A stretch of 64,000 nt of DNA from Gemmatimonadota bacterium. Lineage in GTDB: Bacteria > Gemmatimonadota > Gemmatimonadetes > Gemmatimonadales > GWC2-71-9. Position numbers and translations under genes: made by a program. Positions within the stretch are counted from its first letter, which is position 1. Every line of letters starts with the position of its first letter. Below are positions 1-8,784 of this stretch, piece by piece. The notes under the pieces are model-generated. The model ran no database searches, was not told the origin of the DNA, and worked only from the letters and a program-made list of their open reading frames with translations. The stretch spans positions 62,001 to 126,000 of the forward strand of contig SHZT01000007.1 of assembly GCA_009692185.1 (NCBI GenBank). Reading direction: 5' to 3'.

Positions 1-1
1 C

Positions 2-580
2 GTGTTCGAAGGAGTGGCGGTCTGGCTGGCGAACGTGCTGATGGGTGTCGTGGTCACGGGGCTGTGGCAGCGGCTGGCGCCGTACCAGCAGAACCGGCTG
101 CTATCCTTTCTGAACCCGGAGAACGATCCCCGCGCCACCGGCTGGCATATCATCCAGTCCAAGGTCGCGATCGGCTCGGGGGGCCTTTTCGGGAATGGGT
201 TCACCGAAGGCACGCAGAAGCGGCTGGCGTTCCTGCCTGCTCAGCACACCGACTTCATCTTCTCGGTGGTTGGGGAGGAACTGGGGTTCCTGGGCGTGGT
301 GGTCACGATCAGCTTGTTCGGCGTGTTGCTGATGCAACTGGTGCGCATCTCTCGGCGGGCGCCTGATCCGTTCTCGAGTCTCGTGGTATTCGGCGTAGCC
401 GGCATGGTGTGTGCCCACGTGCTCGAAAATATCGGCATGACGGTGGGCCTGATGCCGATTACGGGCATTCCGCTGCCGTTCTTTTCCTACGGCGGGTCGT
501 TCATGGTTACGCTCTGCATCGCCCTCGGCATCGTCTCCCGGATTGGCCGGGAAGGGCGCTCCGGGTACGCCGAGGCCTAG
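2..580 (+). CDS. rodA: RodA/FtsW-family SEDS glycosyltransferase, C-terminal part (5' end outside window)
   Basis: The last 192 residues of a SEDS-family peptidoglycan polymerase are present; the N-terminal part lies before base 1. Visible family features are the extracytoplasmic loop with GWHIIQSKVAIGSGGLFG, the motif FLPAQHTDFIFSVVGEELG, and the late membrane segments with GMTVGLMPITGIPLPFFSYGG. These match RodA better than FtsW, because the rod-type loop PENDPRATGWHIIQS is present. RodA polymerises glycan strands from lipid II in the inner membrane, together with a class B penicillin-binding protein and MreB. The stop is 45 bases before accD, so co-transcription is possible. The first in-frame GTG at base 2 is an internal valine, not the start. 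Confidence 0.93.
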   Translation: MFEGVAVWLANVLMGVVVTGLWQRLAPYQQNRLLSFLNPENDPRATGWHIIQSKVAIGSGGLFGNGFTEGTQKRLAFLPAQHTDFIFSVVGEELGFLGVVVTISLFGVLLMQLVRISRRAPDPFSSLVVFGVAGMVCAHVLENIGMTVGLMPITGIPLPFFSYGGSFMVTLCIALGIVSRIGREGRSGYAEA

Positions 581-625
581 GCCGCTGGCGTCCGGCTCCT
601 TCCATAACGAGATTCGTTCTCACCC

Positions 626-1483
626 ATGGCTTGGTTTCGCAAAGACCGCAAAGCGCGGACGTCGAGCCGCGAAAAGCTGGAGATCCCGGCGGACGCGTGG
701 GACAAGTGCGACGAGTGCGGCCACGTGGACCTGCGCGAGAAGTTCGACCGCGCACTCCAGGTGTGCCCGAACTGCGGCTATCACAAGCGAATCAATTCCC
801 GCAAATACATCGAGATCCTGACCGACCCGGACAGCTTCGAGGAGCTGTTTGAGAACATTCGCCCGGTGGATCCGCTCCGGTTCGAGTCCTACGCCGACCG
901 CCTCGTGGCTACGCAAAAGCTGGTTGGCATGGCCGATGCGGTGGTGACCGGGGCGGGCACGCTGACGGGAGTGCCGCTGCACGTTGCCGCGATGGAGTTC
1001 GCGTTCATGGGCGGTTCCATGGGGTCGGTGGTTGGGGAGAAGATCGCGCGGCTCACGGCGCTGTCGCTGAAGAAGAAGGTGGCCCTGGTCATCGTGTCGG
1101 CGTCGGGCGGGGCGCGCATGCAGGAGGGCGTCCTGAGCCTCATGCAGATGGCCAAGACATCCCCGCTCATTTCCCAGCTCCGGGACCAGGGCATACCGTA
1201 CATCTCCATTCTGACGAACCCGACGACTGGTGGCGTGTCCGCCTCGTGGGCCATGCAGGGGGATATCAACCTGGCCGAGCCGGGGGCACTCATCGGGTTT
1301 GCGGGTCCGCGGGTCATCAAGCAGACGATCGGGCAAGACCTCCCCAAGGGGTTTCAGACTTCCGAGTTCCTGGTGGAGCACGGCATGGTGGACGCCGTCG
1401 TTCCTCGGTCCGACCTGGCGGACACCGTGGCGCGGCTGATTCGACTCATGCAGCGGCGGCCAGCGTTCGAGGCCGTGGACTGA
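626..1483 (+). CDS. accD: Acetyl-CoA carboxylase carboxyltransferase subunit beta
   Basis: A 285-residue AccD of normal length. The N-terminal zinc ribbon is complete, with cysteines at residues 28, 31, 47 and 50 (CDEC...CPNC). It is followed by the crotonase-like carboxyltransferase fold with EFAFMGGSMGSVVGEK, SASGGARMQEG and GFAGPRVIKQTI. With AccA it transfers carboxyl from carboxybiotin to acetyl-CoA, the committed step of fatty-acid synthesis in the cytoplasm. The ATG start gives the expected N-terminus, but no Shine-Dalgarno sequence is visible before it. Its TGA stop overlaps the putative CTG start of folC (CTGA, 1480-1483). This accD-folC adjacency is common in bacteria. Confidence 0.97.
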   Translation: MAWFRKDRKARTSSREKLEIPADAWDKCDECGHVDLREKFDRALQVCPNCGYHKRINSRKYIEILTDPDSFEELFENIRPVDPLRFESYADRLVATQKLVGMADAVVTGAGTLTGVPLHVAAMEFAFMGGSMGSVVGEKIARLTALSLKKKVALVIVSASGGARMQEGVLSLMQMAKTSPLISQLRDQGIPYISILTNPTTGGVSASWAMQGDINLAEPGALIGFAGPRVIKQTIGQDLPKGFQTSEFLVEHGMVDAVVPRSDLADTVARLIRLMQRRPAFEAVD

Positions 1484-2700
1484 CCCTGTCGTTTGCCGAG
1501 GCGTGCCAGCGCCTGCTGGCACGCGCGCCGTCTCCCGCGCACACCTGGTCACTCGAGCCTACCCGCCGGTTGCTGGACCGTCTGGGGCATCCCGAGCAGC
1601 ATTTTCCCGCTATTCACGTCGGCGGCACGAACGGCAAGGGCTCGCTGTGCGCGTTGCTGGACGCCGCGCTCACCGCGCAGGGACTCCGGGTTGGCCGATA
1701 CACCTCTCCCCACCTCGTCGACGTGCGCGAACGGATGCTCGTCGCGGGGCGCCCGATTCCCGAGCGCGCGTTCGCCGCCTGGGCCCACACGGTTCTCCCC
1801 ACCGTGGAGGAGACCGGGGCAAGCTTCTTTGAGGCCACGACGGCTATGGCGTTCGCCGATTTCGCGTCCCGGGGCGTGGACATTGCCATCGTGGAAGTGG
1901 GCCTGGGTGGCCGCCTGGACAGCACCAACGTGCTCGACCCGGCGGTCAGCGTCGTGACGCAGATCGGGCTCGATCACACGGAGTACCTGGGGAATACGCT
2001 CGCCGTGATCGCGAAGGAAAAGGCGGGCATCGCCAAGCGCGCCCGTCCGTTTGTCGTGGGCGAAATGCGGCCCGAGATCGCGGACATCCTCGCTGCGGAG
2101 GGCGCGGCCTGCGGAGCGGAGGTACGGCGGGTCCCGCCAGAGGCCCGGTTCCGTGGTCCAGTAGGTCTTGCCGGTCCCCACCAGGCCCGCAATGCGGCGG
2201 TGGCGGAAGCGACACTTGGCGCGCTCCCCGTGGGACTTTGCCCAACTGACTCGGCGGTAGATCAGGGGTTCGCCGCCGCCCGTCTGCCCGGCCGGTTCGA
2301 CCGCCGAGGGAAGTGGATCTTCGACGTCGCGCACAACCCGTCGGGGGTCGAGGTCCTGCTGGATGCGCTTGGTGAGGCCAGGCCGCCCCGGCCCCTCCAC
2401 GCCCTCGTCGGCATACTCGGCGACAAGGATTGGGGCCCAATGCTGGAGCGTCTTGGGACTGCGGTGGACGTCCTCTGGGTGACGGATCCGCCGACCGCGC
2501 CCCCGGAGCGGAAGTGGGACCTGGGCGTGGTCGGGTCGGCGGGTCAGCGGGTCGGCGGGCCGACGATAGTGGTGGAGCGCGACTTCGACGCGGCCCTGCG
2601 GGGCGTCCAGGACGGCGCCCGGACCGTGCTTGTGACCGGCTCATTTCACACCGTGGGAGACGCGCTGACGCGCTTGCCCGGCTTCCCGCCGCTCGGCTAG
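1480..2700 (+). CDS. folC: Folylpolyglutamate synthase / dihydrofolate synthase, apparent CTG start
   Basis: A 406-residue Mur-ligase-family FolC. The ATP loop is GGTNGKGS, followed by the folate loop TSPHLVDVRERM, the EVGLGGRLDSTN segment and C-terminal FDVAHNPSG. It ligates glutamate to dihydropteroate or folates in the cytoplasm. The family N-terminus (FAEACQRLLARAPS...) begins immediately after accD, yet this frame has no ATG, GTG or TTG there. The first in-frame TTG, at 1570, falls only about 17 residues before the P-loop and would remove the conserved N-terminal helix. The best start is therefore CTG at 1480, overlapping the accD stop as CTGA; CTG at 1486 is an alternative. Function is secure; the start is inference. 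Confidence 0.93.
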   Translation: MTLSFAEACQRLLARAPSPAHTWSLEPTRRLLDRLGHPEQHFPAIHVGGTNGKGSLCALLDAALTAQGLRVGRYTSPHLVDVRERMLVAGRPIPERAFAAWAHTVLPTVEETGASFFEATTAMAFADFASRGVDIAIVEVGLGGRLDSTNVLDPAVSVVTQIGLDHTEYLGNTLAVIAKEKAGIAKRARPFVVGEMRPEIADILAAEGAACGAEVRRVPPEARFRGPVGLAGPHQARNAAVAEATLGALPVGLCPTDSAVDQGFAAARLPGRFDRRGKWIFDVAHNPSGVEVLLDALGEARPPRPLHALVGILGDKDWGPMLERLGTAVDVLWVTDPPTAPPERKWDLGVVGSAGQRVGGPTIVVERDFDAALRGVQDGARTVLVTGSFHTVGDALTRLPGFPPLG

Positions 2701-2703
2701 ATT
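2674..2703 (+). promoter_or_regulatory. Leaderless-type promoter for hisS
   Basis: A -35-like TTGCCC (2674-2679), an 18-base spacer and a -10-like TAGATT (2698-2703) lie at the end of folC. Only 5 bases separate the -10 box from the hisS ATG at 2709, so transcription would begin at or next to the start codon. No Shine-Dalgarno sequence is present. The same geometry recurs before dusB, truA, trpD and the gene at 39946. Confidence 0.5.
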
Positions 2704-2708
2704 CTGCC

Positions 2709-4001
2709 ATGCCAGCCACAGCGCTGCCGGGCTTTCGCGAGTTCTACCCCGACGACGCGGCACTCCGAAATCACATCTTCTCTGCCTGGCGTACCGTCGC
2801 GGCCCGCTACGGGTTTGAGGAGTATGATGGTCCGCCCCTCGAGCCACTCGAGCTGTACACGGACAAGAGTGGCGCGGAGATCATGGGGCAGTTGTATTAC
2901 TTCGAGGACAAAGGCGGGCGATCCGTGGCCTTGCGCCCGGAGATGACGCCGACCCTTGCCCGCATGGTGGGCGCGCGCGCCTCGTCCATGATGAAGCCGA
3001 TCCGCTGGTTTTCCATGCCGCAGCTCTTCCGCTACGAGCGGCCCCAACGCGGGCGCCTGCGGGAGCACTTTCAGCTGAACATGGACTTGATCGGTGAAAC
3101 GAGTCCGTTGGCCGACGCCGAGATCATTGCCGCCGCGCTGGACGTTCAGCGGGTGCTGGGACTCACCGAGCAGCAGGTGTGCGTACGGCTCTCGCATCGT
3201 GGTGTCATCCAGCAGCTCCTGCTCAACAAGGGTGTGCCGGCCGACAGGCTGAGTGCGACCCTGACGGCCATCGACCGCCTCGAGGTGGATGCGCCGGAGG
3301 CGTTGGAATGGGCGCGGAAGCAGCTGGTCCAGTTGGGGGTGGGAGGGGAACTGGCCGAGGGTGTCCTGGAAGTTGCCAGAATCCGGGATTGGACAACCCT
3401 CGAGCGGGCCGCTGGAGCCGTGACGGCCGGCGGACCCGTCGAGAACCTGCTCGCCTGCCGCGACGCGTTGTTCCAGATGGGGCTGGAGGCGTTCGTCCAG
3501 CTCGATACGTCCATCGTGCGTGGGCTGGCGTACTATACAGGCGTCGTGTTCGAGCTGTTCGACCGCCAGCACACGCTTCGCGCGATCTGTGGCGGCGGCC
3601 GGTATGACGACTTGGTGAAGCAGGTGTCCGGAACCGATGTTCCGTGTGTCGGGTTCGGGATGGGCGACGCGGTGTTGACCGAGCTGCTCAAGGAATCGAA
3701 GCTCGTGCCGGTGGTTCCATCACGGGTGCAGGCGTTCCTGGTCGCGCACAGCGCGGCCAACCAGGTGGAGGTGCTACGCCTGGCCCACATGTTGCGGGAT
3801 GAGGGCGTCTCGGTCGAGTACGCCATGAAGATCCCCAACCTCAGACGTCAGTTCGAACAAGCCGGGAAGCGACAGGCTAGGTACGTGGTGATCGTCGGAT
3901 CACCTGAAGGAGCAGACGCGGTGGTAAAGATTCGAGATCTGGCAAGCGGACACGAAGAAGTTGTGGCGCAGGGCGCGTTGGCGGCCCGGGTGCGGTCCTG
4001 A
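2709..4001 (+). CDS. hisS: Histidyl-tRNA synthetase
   Basis: A 430-residue class II synthetase that charges tRNA-His. Motif 2 reads FRYERPQRGRLREHFQLN. The histidine-binding signature LDTSIVRGLAYYTG and the following GGGRYDDL are intact, which argues for a true HisRS rather than the HisZ regulatory paralogue. The C-terminal third (about residue 335 onward, PSRVQAFLVAHSAAN...) is the HGTP anticodon-binding domain. The ATG at 2709 is preceded by a promoter-like element at a distance that fits a leaderless transcript. Its stop overlaps the proS start by one base (TGATG). Confidence 0.96.
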   Translation: MPATALPGFREFYPDDAALRNHIFSAWRTVAARYGFEEYDGPPLEPLELYTDKSGAEIMGQLYYFEDKGGRSVALRPEMTPTLARMVGARASSMMKPIRWFSMPQLFRYERPQRGRLREHFQLNMDLIGETSPLADAEIIAAALDVQRVLGLTEQQVCVRLSHRGVIQQLLLNKGVPADRLSATLTAIDRLEVDAPEALEWARKQLVQLGVGGELAEGVLEVARIRDWTTLERAAGAVTAGGPVENLLACRDALFQMGLEAFVQLDTSIVRGLAYYTGVVFELFDRQHTLRAICGGGRYDDLVKQVSGTDVPCVGFGMGDAVLTELLKESKLVPVVPSRVQAFLVAHSAANQVEVLRLAHMLRDEGVSVEYAMKIPNLRRQFEQAGKRQARYVVIVGSPEGADAVVKIRDLASGHEEVVAQGALAARVRS

Positions 4002-5443
4002 TGGCTGAACACGCGATTACCCCACGCGCCAAGGACTTCAGCGAGTGGTATAACGACGTCATCATGCGGGCCCAGCTGGCGGACTACTCGCCGGTGCGGG
4101 GCTGCATGGTGATCCGTCCGCGCGGCTATGGCATATGGGAGCTCATGCAACAGGCCCTGGACGGCATGTTCAAGGAGACCGGCCACCAGAACGCCTATTT
4201 CCCGCTGTTCATTCCCCAGAGCTTCCTGGCGAAGGAAGCGGATCACGTGGAGGGCTTCGCCCCGCAGCTGGCGGTGGTCACGCATGGCGGCGGCAAGGAG
4301 CTGGACGAGCCCCTGGTCGTCCGGCCGACGTCCGAGACCATCATCTACTCGATGTTGTCCAAGTGGATCCAGAGCTACCGGGACCTCCCGGTCCTGCTCA
4401 ACCAGTGGTGCAACATCGTGCGGTGGGAAATGCGGACCCGCCTGTTCCTCAGGACCACCGAGTTCCTGTGGCAGGAAGGGCACACGGCCCACGCGACGTC
4501 AGACGAGGCGGAAACGGAAGCCCGGATGATCCTGGGCATCTACCGGCGCTTCGCCGAGGAATGGATGGCCATGCCGGTCATCACTGGCGTGAAGACCGAC
4601 TCTGAGAAATTTGCTGGAGCAGTCCGGACGTATGCCATCGAGGCGCTGATGCAGGACAACAAGGCGCTCCAGGCAGGGACGTCCCATTTCCTGGGCCAGA
4701 ACTTCGCCAAGGCGTTCGACACCACGTTCCAGACGGCGGCTGGCGGCCTCGATCACGTGTGGAGCACGTCGTGGGGCGTCTCGACCCGGCTGATTGGCGG
4801 GCTCATCCTTACGCACAGCGACGACAATGGGCTGATCTGTCCTCCGCGCCTCGCGCCGATCCAGGTGGTGATCGTGCCGATCTGGAAGACGGACACCGAA
4901 CGGGAAGCGGTTCTCCAGACCTGCAACGGCGTGATGGACTCCCTCAAGGCCGGGGGGATGCGTGTGCACCTCGACTGGCGCGACAGCATGAAACCGGGCG
5001 CCAAATACTACGAGTGGGAAGGCAACGGCGTGCCCGTGCGGCTCGAGATCGGGCCCCGCGAGGTGTCGCAGGGACAGGCAATGCTGGCGCGCCGGACGGG
5101 TGGGAAGGCACCGGTCCGGTTGTCCGAGGTTGCGCCGGCCACCCGCGCGGCGCTGGATGCGATTCAGCAGGACTTGCTATCCCAGGCACGGTCGCGGCGC
5201 GAGCAGAATTCCGTGCGCAACGTGACCAAGGACCAGCTGGTACAACTCATGGACGGCGCCGGTGGGTTCGCCTACGGCGGCTTCTGCGGGTCCGGCACGT
5301 GCGAGAACGAGATCAAGGACCAGACCAAGGCGACCGTGCGCCTGCTCCCCGACCCGGAGTTTCGGTCCAACCCGGCCCCGACCAAGTGTGTGTGGTGCGG
5401 CCAGCCGGCGACGGTCGAGGCGGTGTGGGCTCGAGCGTACTGA
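4001..5443 (+). CDS. proS: Prolyl-tRNA synthetase, archaeal/eukaryote-type (type 3)
   Basis: A 480-residue class II ProRS without the editing insertion of the long bacterial form. It has the class II core (RPTSETIIYSML, QWCNIVRWEMRTRLFLRTTEF), the anticodon-binding domain (about residues 285-390, PIQVVIVPIW) and the C-terminal zinc-binding domain found only in the archaeal/eukaryotic type. That domain has cysteines in GGFCGSGTCE and CVWCGQ and ends in the typical Ala-Tyr. The start overlaps the hisS stop by one base. A short ProRS of this kind occurs in scattered bacteria and may need a separate editing factor such as YbaK or ProX for Ala-tRNA-Pro; none is seen here. Confidence 0.96.
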   Translation: MAEHAITPRAKDFSEWYNDVIMRAQLADYSPVRGCMVIRPRGYGIWELMQQALDGMFKETGHQNAYFPLFIPQSFLAKEADHVEGFAPQLAVVTHGGGKELDEPLVVRPTSETIIYSMLSKWIQSYRDLPVLLNQWCNIVRWEMRTRLFLRTTEFLWQEGHTAHATSDEAETEARMILGIYRRFAEEWMAMPVITGVKTDSEKFAGAVRTYAIEALMQDNKALQAGTSHFLGQNFAKAFDTTFQTAAGGLDHVWSTSWGVSTRLIGGLILTHSDDNGLICPPRLAPIQVVIVPIWKTDTEREAVLQTCNGVMDSLKAGGMRVHLDWRDSMKPGAKYYEWEGNGVPVRLEIGPREVSQGQAMLARRTGGKAPVRLSEVAPATRAALDAIQQDLLSQARSRREQNSVRNVTKDQLVQLMDGAGGFAYGGFCGSGTCENEIKDQTKATVRLLPDPEFRSNPAPTKCVWCGQPATVEAVWARAY

Positions 5444-6657
5444 GTCGCATCGCGGCGCGCGTCGGCACGCCGGTCTACGTGTACGATGTCGCCGCGGTGC
5501 GCGCCCAGTACGCGGCGCTGGACAGGGCGCTGGCGGGCATTCCGCACCACATCCATTACTCCGTCAAAGCCAACGGCAACCTCGGCCTCCTCTCCGCGCT
5601 TCGGGCGCTGGGCATGGGGGCCGATATCGTTTCCGGTGGTGAACTGGCCCGGGTGCTCCGCGCCGGGTTCGCGCCTCGCGACGTGATCTTCAGCGGGGTG
5701 GGGAAGACCCGGGCCGAAGTCGAAGCGGCTCTCGACGCCGGCGTGGGTTTGATCAACCTGGAGTCGGCCGGTGAACTCGAGCTTGTCGCGGCGATCGCCA
5801 GGGAGCGCGGCGTCAAAGCCGCGGTCGGCATCCGGGTGAATCCCGACGTCACCGCGGACACGCATCCCTACACGCAGACAGGCGAGAAGGGCATGAAGTT
5901 CGGTGTCCCGCTCGACCAGGTCGTGGGTCTCGCCAAGGCGATCCGGAGGGATCGCCGGTTAACGCTCCGTTGCGTGGGGATGCATATCGGTTCCCAAATC
6001 GCCGATTCGGGCCCCTACAGGCTTGGCGCGCAGAAGCTCCAGGTGCTCGTTGAAGACCTGCGGGGCGCGGGCGTGGACTCGCTCGAGTTCGTGGACGTGG
6101 GAGGGGGCTTGGGCATCTCCTACTCCAGCGAAGTGGCCCTCGCGCCCGAGGCATTCGCGTCGGCCGTTGGCCCCCTGGCCAAGGTGACCGGCCTGACACT
6201 GCTCACCGAACCGGGCCGATTCCTGGTCGGCAACGCCGGCCAGCTGCTGACGCGCGTGCTGTACCACAAGCACACGGGCGGCAAGGAAATCGTCGTTGTG
6301 GATGCCGGCATGAACGATCTCCTGCGGCCGGCGCTGTATGGCGCCTACCACGAAATCCGGGTGGTGGACCCGGTGGCTGGCGGGCCCGAAGGTCCGGCGG
6401 ACATCGTCGGCCCACTCTGCGAGTCGGGGGACTTTCTTGGTCTCAAGCGCGCGCTGAAGGGAGCCGCCCCGGGAGCGCTCCTGTCCGTCGAGGGGGCCGG
6501 GGCCTACTCGTTTTCCATGAGCTCGCACTACAACTCCCGGCCGAAGGCGGCCGAGGTGCTGATGGATGGAGACCGGTTTGCCGTGACGCGCACGCGGGAA
6601 ACGATCGACGACCTCATGCGCGGCGAGACGCCGGATGCAGAGTGGGGAACGTCGTGA
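5425..6657 (+). CDS. lysA: Diaminopimelate decarboxylase
   Basis: A 410-residue fold-type III PLP enzyme making L-lysine from meso-diaminopimelate. The PLP lysine is K48 in [15 protein letters not shown], the phosphate-binding [19 protein letters not shown], and the acidic [10 protein letters not shown] loop that contacts substrate are all present, as is the late [14 protein letters not shown] motif. I chose the GTG at 5425, which overlaps proS by 19 bases. The only other nearby candidate is CTG 5440, which forms a CTGA overlap with the proS stop (compare folC). The 3' end runs into guaA. Confidence 0.95.
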   Translation: MGSSVLSRIAARVGTPVYVYDVAAVRAQYAALDRALAGIPHHIHYSVKANGNLGLLSALRALGMGADIVSGGELARVLRAGFAPRDVIFSGVGKTRAEVEAALDAGVGLINLESAGELELVAAIARERGVKAAVGIRVNPDVTADTHPYTQTGEKGMKFGVPLDQVVGLAKAIRRDRRLTLRCVGMHIGSQIADSGPYRLGAQKLQVLVEDLRGAGVDSLEFVDVGGGLGISYSSEVALAPEAFASAVGPLAKVTGLTLLTEPGRFLVGNAGQLLTRVLYHKHTGGKEIVVVDAGMNDLLRPALYGAYHEIRVVDPVAGGPEGPADIVGPLCESGDFLGLKRALKGAAPGALLSVEGAGAYSFSMSSHYNSRPKAAEVLMDGDRFAVTRTRETIDDLMRGETPDAEWGTS

Positions 6658-8213
6658 GCGGCCGGCGCGGGATTCTCATCTTTGACTGCGGGTCACAGTT
6701 CACCCAGCTCATCGCCCGCCGGGTACGGGAAGCGCACGTCTATTGCGAAATCCACCCGGCGTCGCGGGGAATGGACCTGGCGTTTATCAAGCGATTCGAC
6801 CCCAAGGGCGTCATTCTCTCCGGCGGCCCGAACTCCGTATTCGAACCGGGCGCGCCGACCGTTGACGCGAAGGTGCTGGACCTGGGTGTCCCGGTTCTCG
6901 GCATCTGTTACGGTATGCAACTTGTCGCCCGGCTGGCCGGTGGCGAGGTGACGCCTTCGACCGAGCGTGAGTACGGCCGGGCCGACATCACGATTCGGGA
7001 GAACGCGGGTGTGTTCGCCGGTTTCACGGTCGGCGAACAGACCACCGTCTGGGCGAGTCACGGTGACCGGCTGGATCAACCGCCACCAGGGTACCGGGTG
7101 ACGGCGACGAGCCAGAATGCGCCCGTCGCGGGGATGCGGCACGATGCGAAGCCGGTATACGGCGTGCTCTTTCACCCCGAGGTGGTGCACACGCCGCGGG
7201 GCGGGGAAATCCTCGAGAACTTCCTGTTCGCCATCTGCAAGTGCGCGGCGGATTGGACGGCGGGCCAGTTCATTACCGAGCAGATCGCGGGGATTCAGAA
7301 GACGGTCGGGACAAAGCGGGCGATTTGCGGCCTGTCCGGCGGGGTGGACTCCGCCGTGGCCGCCGCCCTGGTCCATCGCGCGATCGGTGATCGGCTGACC
7401 TGCATCTTCGTGGATCACGGCCTCCTGCGAATGCACGAACGCGAGCAGGTGGAGCGCACGTTCCGGGCGCACATGGGCATTGACCTCCGCGTCGTGGATG
7501 CCAGCGGGCAGTTCCTGGCCCGGCTCGCCGGCATCGAGGATCCGGAGGAGAAAAGGCGGCGCATCGGGCACACGTTCATCGACGTGTTCGAGGCGGCCTC
7601 GAAGGACGTGCCGGGCGAAGTCGGATTCCTGGTGCAAGGCACACTCTACCCGGACGTGATCGAATCCGCGTCGCCCAAAGGCGGGCCGTCGGTCACCATC
7701 AAGACCCACCACAACGTGGGCGGCCTGCGGCCGGACATGCCGTTCGCCCTGATCGAGCCGCTGCGCGAGCTGTTCAAGGACGAGGTGCGGCAGGTGGGAC
7801 GTGAGCTGGGGCTGCCCGAGGAAATGGTCGGCCGGCATCCGTTCCCCGGGCCGGGCCTGGCCATTCGCGTCCTCGGGGCCGTGGACCCGGGGCGACTGGA
7901 GACGCTCCGGCGGGCGGACTCCATCTACCTGGAAGAGATCCGCCAGGCTGGCCTGTACCAGGATATCTGGCAGGCGTTCGCGGTGTTGCTGCCGGTGAAG
8001 TCTGTCGGCGTGATGGGCGACGGTCGGACCTACGAAAACGCCGTCGCATTGCGGGCCGTGACGAGCAGCGACGGAATGACGGCGGACTGGTTCGCGTTCC
8101 CGCCCGAGGTCCTGGGCCGGATAGCCAACCGCATAATCAATGAAGTGAAAGGTGTGAACCGCGTTGTGTACGACGTGAGCTCGAAGCCGCCAGCGACGAT
8201 CGAGTGGGAGTAG
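6654..8213 (+). CDS. guaA: GMP synthase (glutamine-hydrolysing)
   Basis: About 519 residues, converting XMP to GMP with glutamine and ATP. The class I glutamine amidotransferase domain has the nucleophile in GICYGMQL and the His/Glu pair in FHPEVVHT. The ATP pyrophosphatase domain has the PP-loop LSGGVDSAV. The C-terminal dimerisation domain ends KPPATIEWE, the canonical GuaA terminus. Start choice: GTG 6654 makes a GTGA overlap with the lysA stop, the junction style used throughout this window; GTG 6642 would add four residues. It is convergent with the EIIA-type gene, whose domain ends exactly at this stop codon. Confidence 0.97.
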   Translation: MSGRRGILIFDCGSQFTQLIARRVREAHVYCEIHPASRGMDLAFIKRFDPKGVILSGGPNSVFEPGAPTVDAKVLDLGVPVLGICYGMQLVARLAGGEVTPSTEREYGRADITIRENAGVFAGFTVGEQTTVWASHGDRLDQPPPGYRVTATSQNAPVAGMRHDAKPVYGVLFHPEVVHTPRGGEILENFLFAICKCAADWTAGQFITEQIAGIQKTVGTKRAICGLSGGVDSAVAAALVHRAIGDRLTCIFVDHGLLRMHEREQVERTFRAHMGIDLRVVDASGQFLARLAGIEDPEEKRRRIGHTFIDVFEAASKDVPGEVGFLVQGTLYPDVIESASPKGGPSVTIKTHHNVGGLRPDMPFALIEPLRELFKDEVRQVGRELGLPEEMVGRHPFPGPGLAIRVLGAVDPGRLETLRRADSIYLEEIRQAGLYQDIWQAFAVLLPVKSVGVMGDGRTYENAVALRAVTSSDGMTADWFAFPPEVLGRIANRIINEVKGVNRVVYDVSSKPPATIEWE

Positions 8214-8654
8214 TCGCTCCAGCAACCGCAGGAACTCCGCGGGGTCCGTGAGCGCCTCCAACCGCCCTGGTACATCCGGCTCTTTGGCGAACTGGGCAAT
8301 CTTGCCGAGCACGGGCAGGTACTGGTTGGACACCTCGAGGGGTGGGGCGACGATCACGAAGAAATAGCGCACCGGCTGGCTATCGATGGCGCTGAAGTCG
8401 AGGCCGGCGGGCTTCCGGCCGAAGGCCACCCGGAGCTTGCTGACCACCAGCGAGCGGCAGTGGGGAATCGCGATGCCACGCCCGATGCCGGTGGAACCGA
8501 GGTTCTCCCTCCGCTTGAGCATCTTGTACAGCATGCTCTCGGATTTCTCGTCCAGCTTGAGCAGGGCAATGAGCTCTCGCAGGACGTCGTCCGTCGTGGT
8601 GCCCTTGAGATCGAGCGAAATGGCGTCGGCCGAAAAGAATTCAATCAGGCGCAT
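8211..8654 (-). CDS. PTS fructose/nitrogen-type EIIA domain protein; reading frame lacks a stop at the domain end
   Basis: Residues 1-148 form a complete EIIA domain of the PTS Fru/Ntr family. The phospho-accepting histidine is H65 in GRGIAIPHCRS, after the usual N-terminal helix (MLYKMLKRRENLGSTG). Such proteins accept phosphate from HPr-type carriers and are often regulatory (PtsN-like) when no sugar permease is nearby, as here. The oddity is the 3' end: the domain ends opposite the guaA stop, but this frame has no stop codon and stays open antisense to guaA down to about 6693 (653 codons in all). I annotate only the supported domain. A frameshift or an unusual C-terminal extension is possible. 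A second EIIA-type gene lies at 40052. Confidence 0.8.
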
Positions 8655-8708
8655 GGACGTCCATTGGATGGGAAAGTCGGGCTACGGGGCGCCGCCGATT
8701 CGGCGCGA

Positions 8709-8737
8709 AACGTATGGTGGCCGGAGAAGAGTGTCAA
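8709..8737 (-). promoter_or_regulatory. Promoter for the EIIA-type gene at 8654
   Basis: On the reverse strand, TTGACA (8737-8732) is followed after 17 bases by TACGTT (8714-8709). Initiation near 8702 would give a leader of roughly 48 bases before the ATG at 8654. The element lies back-to-back with the dusB promoter in the 130-base divergent region. Confidence 0.5.
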
Positions 8738-8748
8738 ACCGAGGTGCG

Positions 8749-8777
8749 TTGCCGCTCTACTCGGCCGCCGCTAGACT
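8749..8777 (+). promoter_or_regulatory. Leaderless-type promoter for dusB
   Basis: TTGCCG (8749-8754), a 17-base spacer and TAGACT (8772-8777) are followed by only 7 bases and then the dusB ATG at 8785. Initiation would fall on or beside the start codon. No Shine-Dalgarno sequence is visible. Confidence 0.55.
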
Positions 8778-8784
8778 TCGCCCC

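Noticed and set aside
2709-4001. Possible HisZ (ATP-PRT regulatory subunit) instead of HisRS
   Set aside because: The RGLAYYTG histidine-binding motif, motif 2 and a full anticodon-binding domain are intact, and no his biosynthesis genes are nearby.
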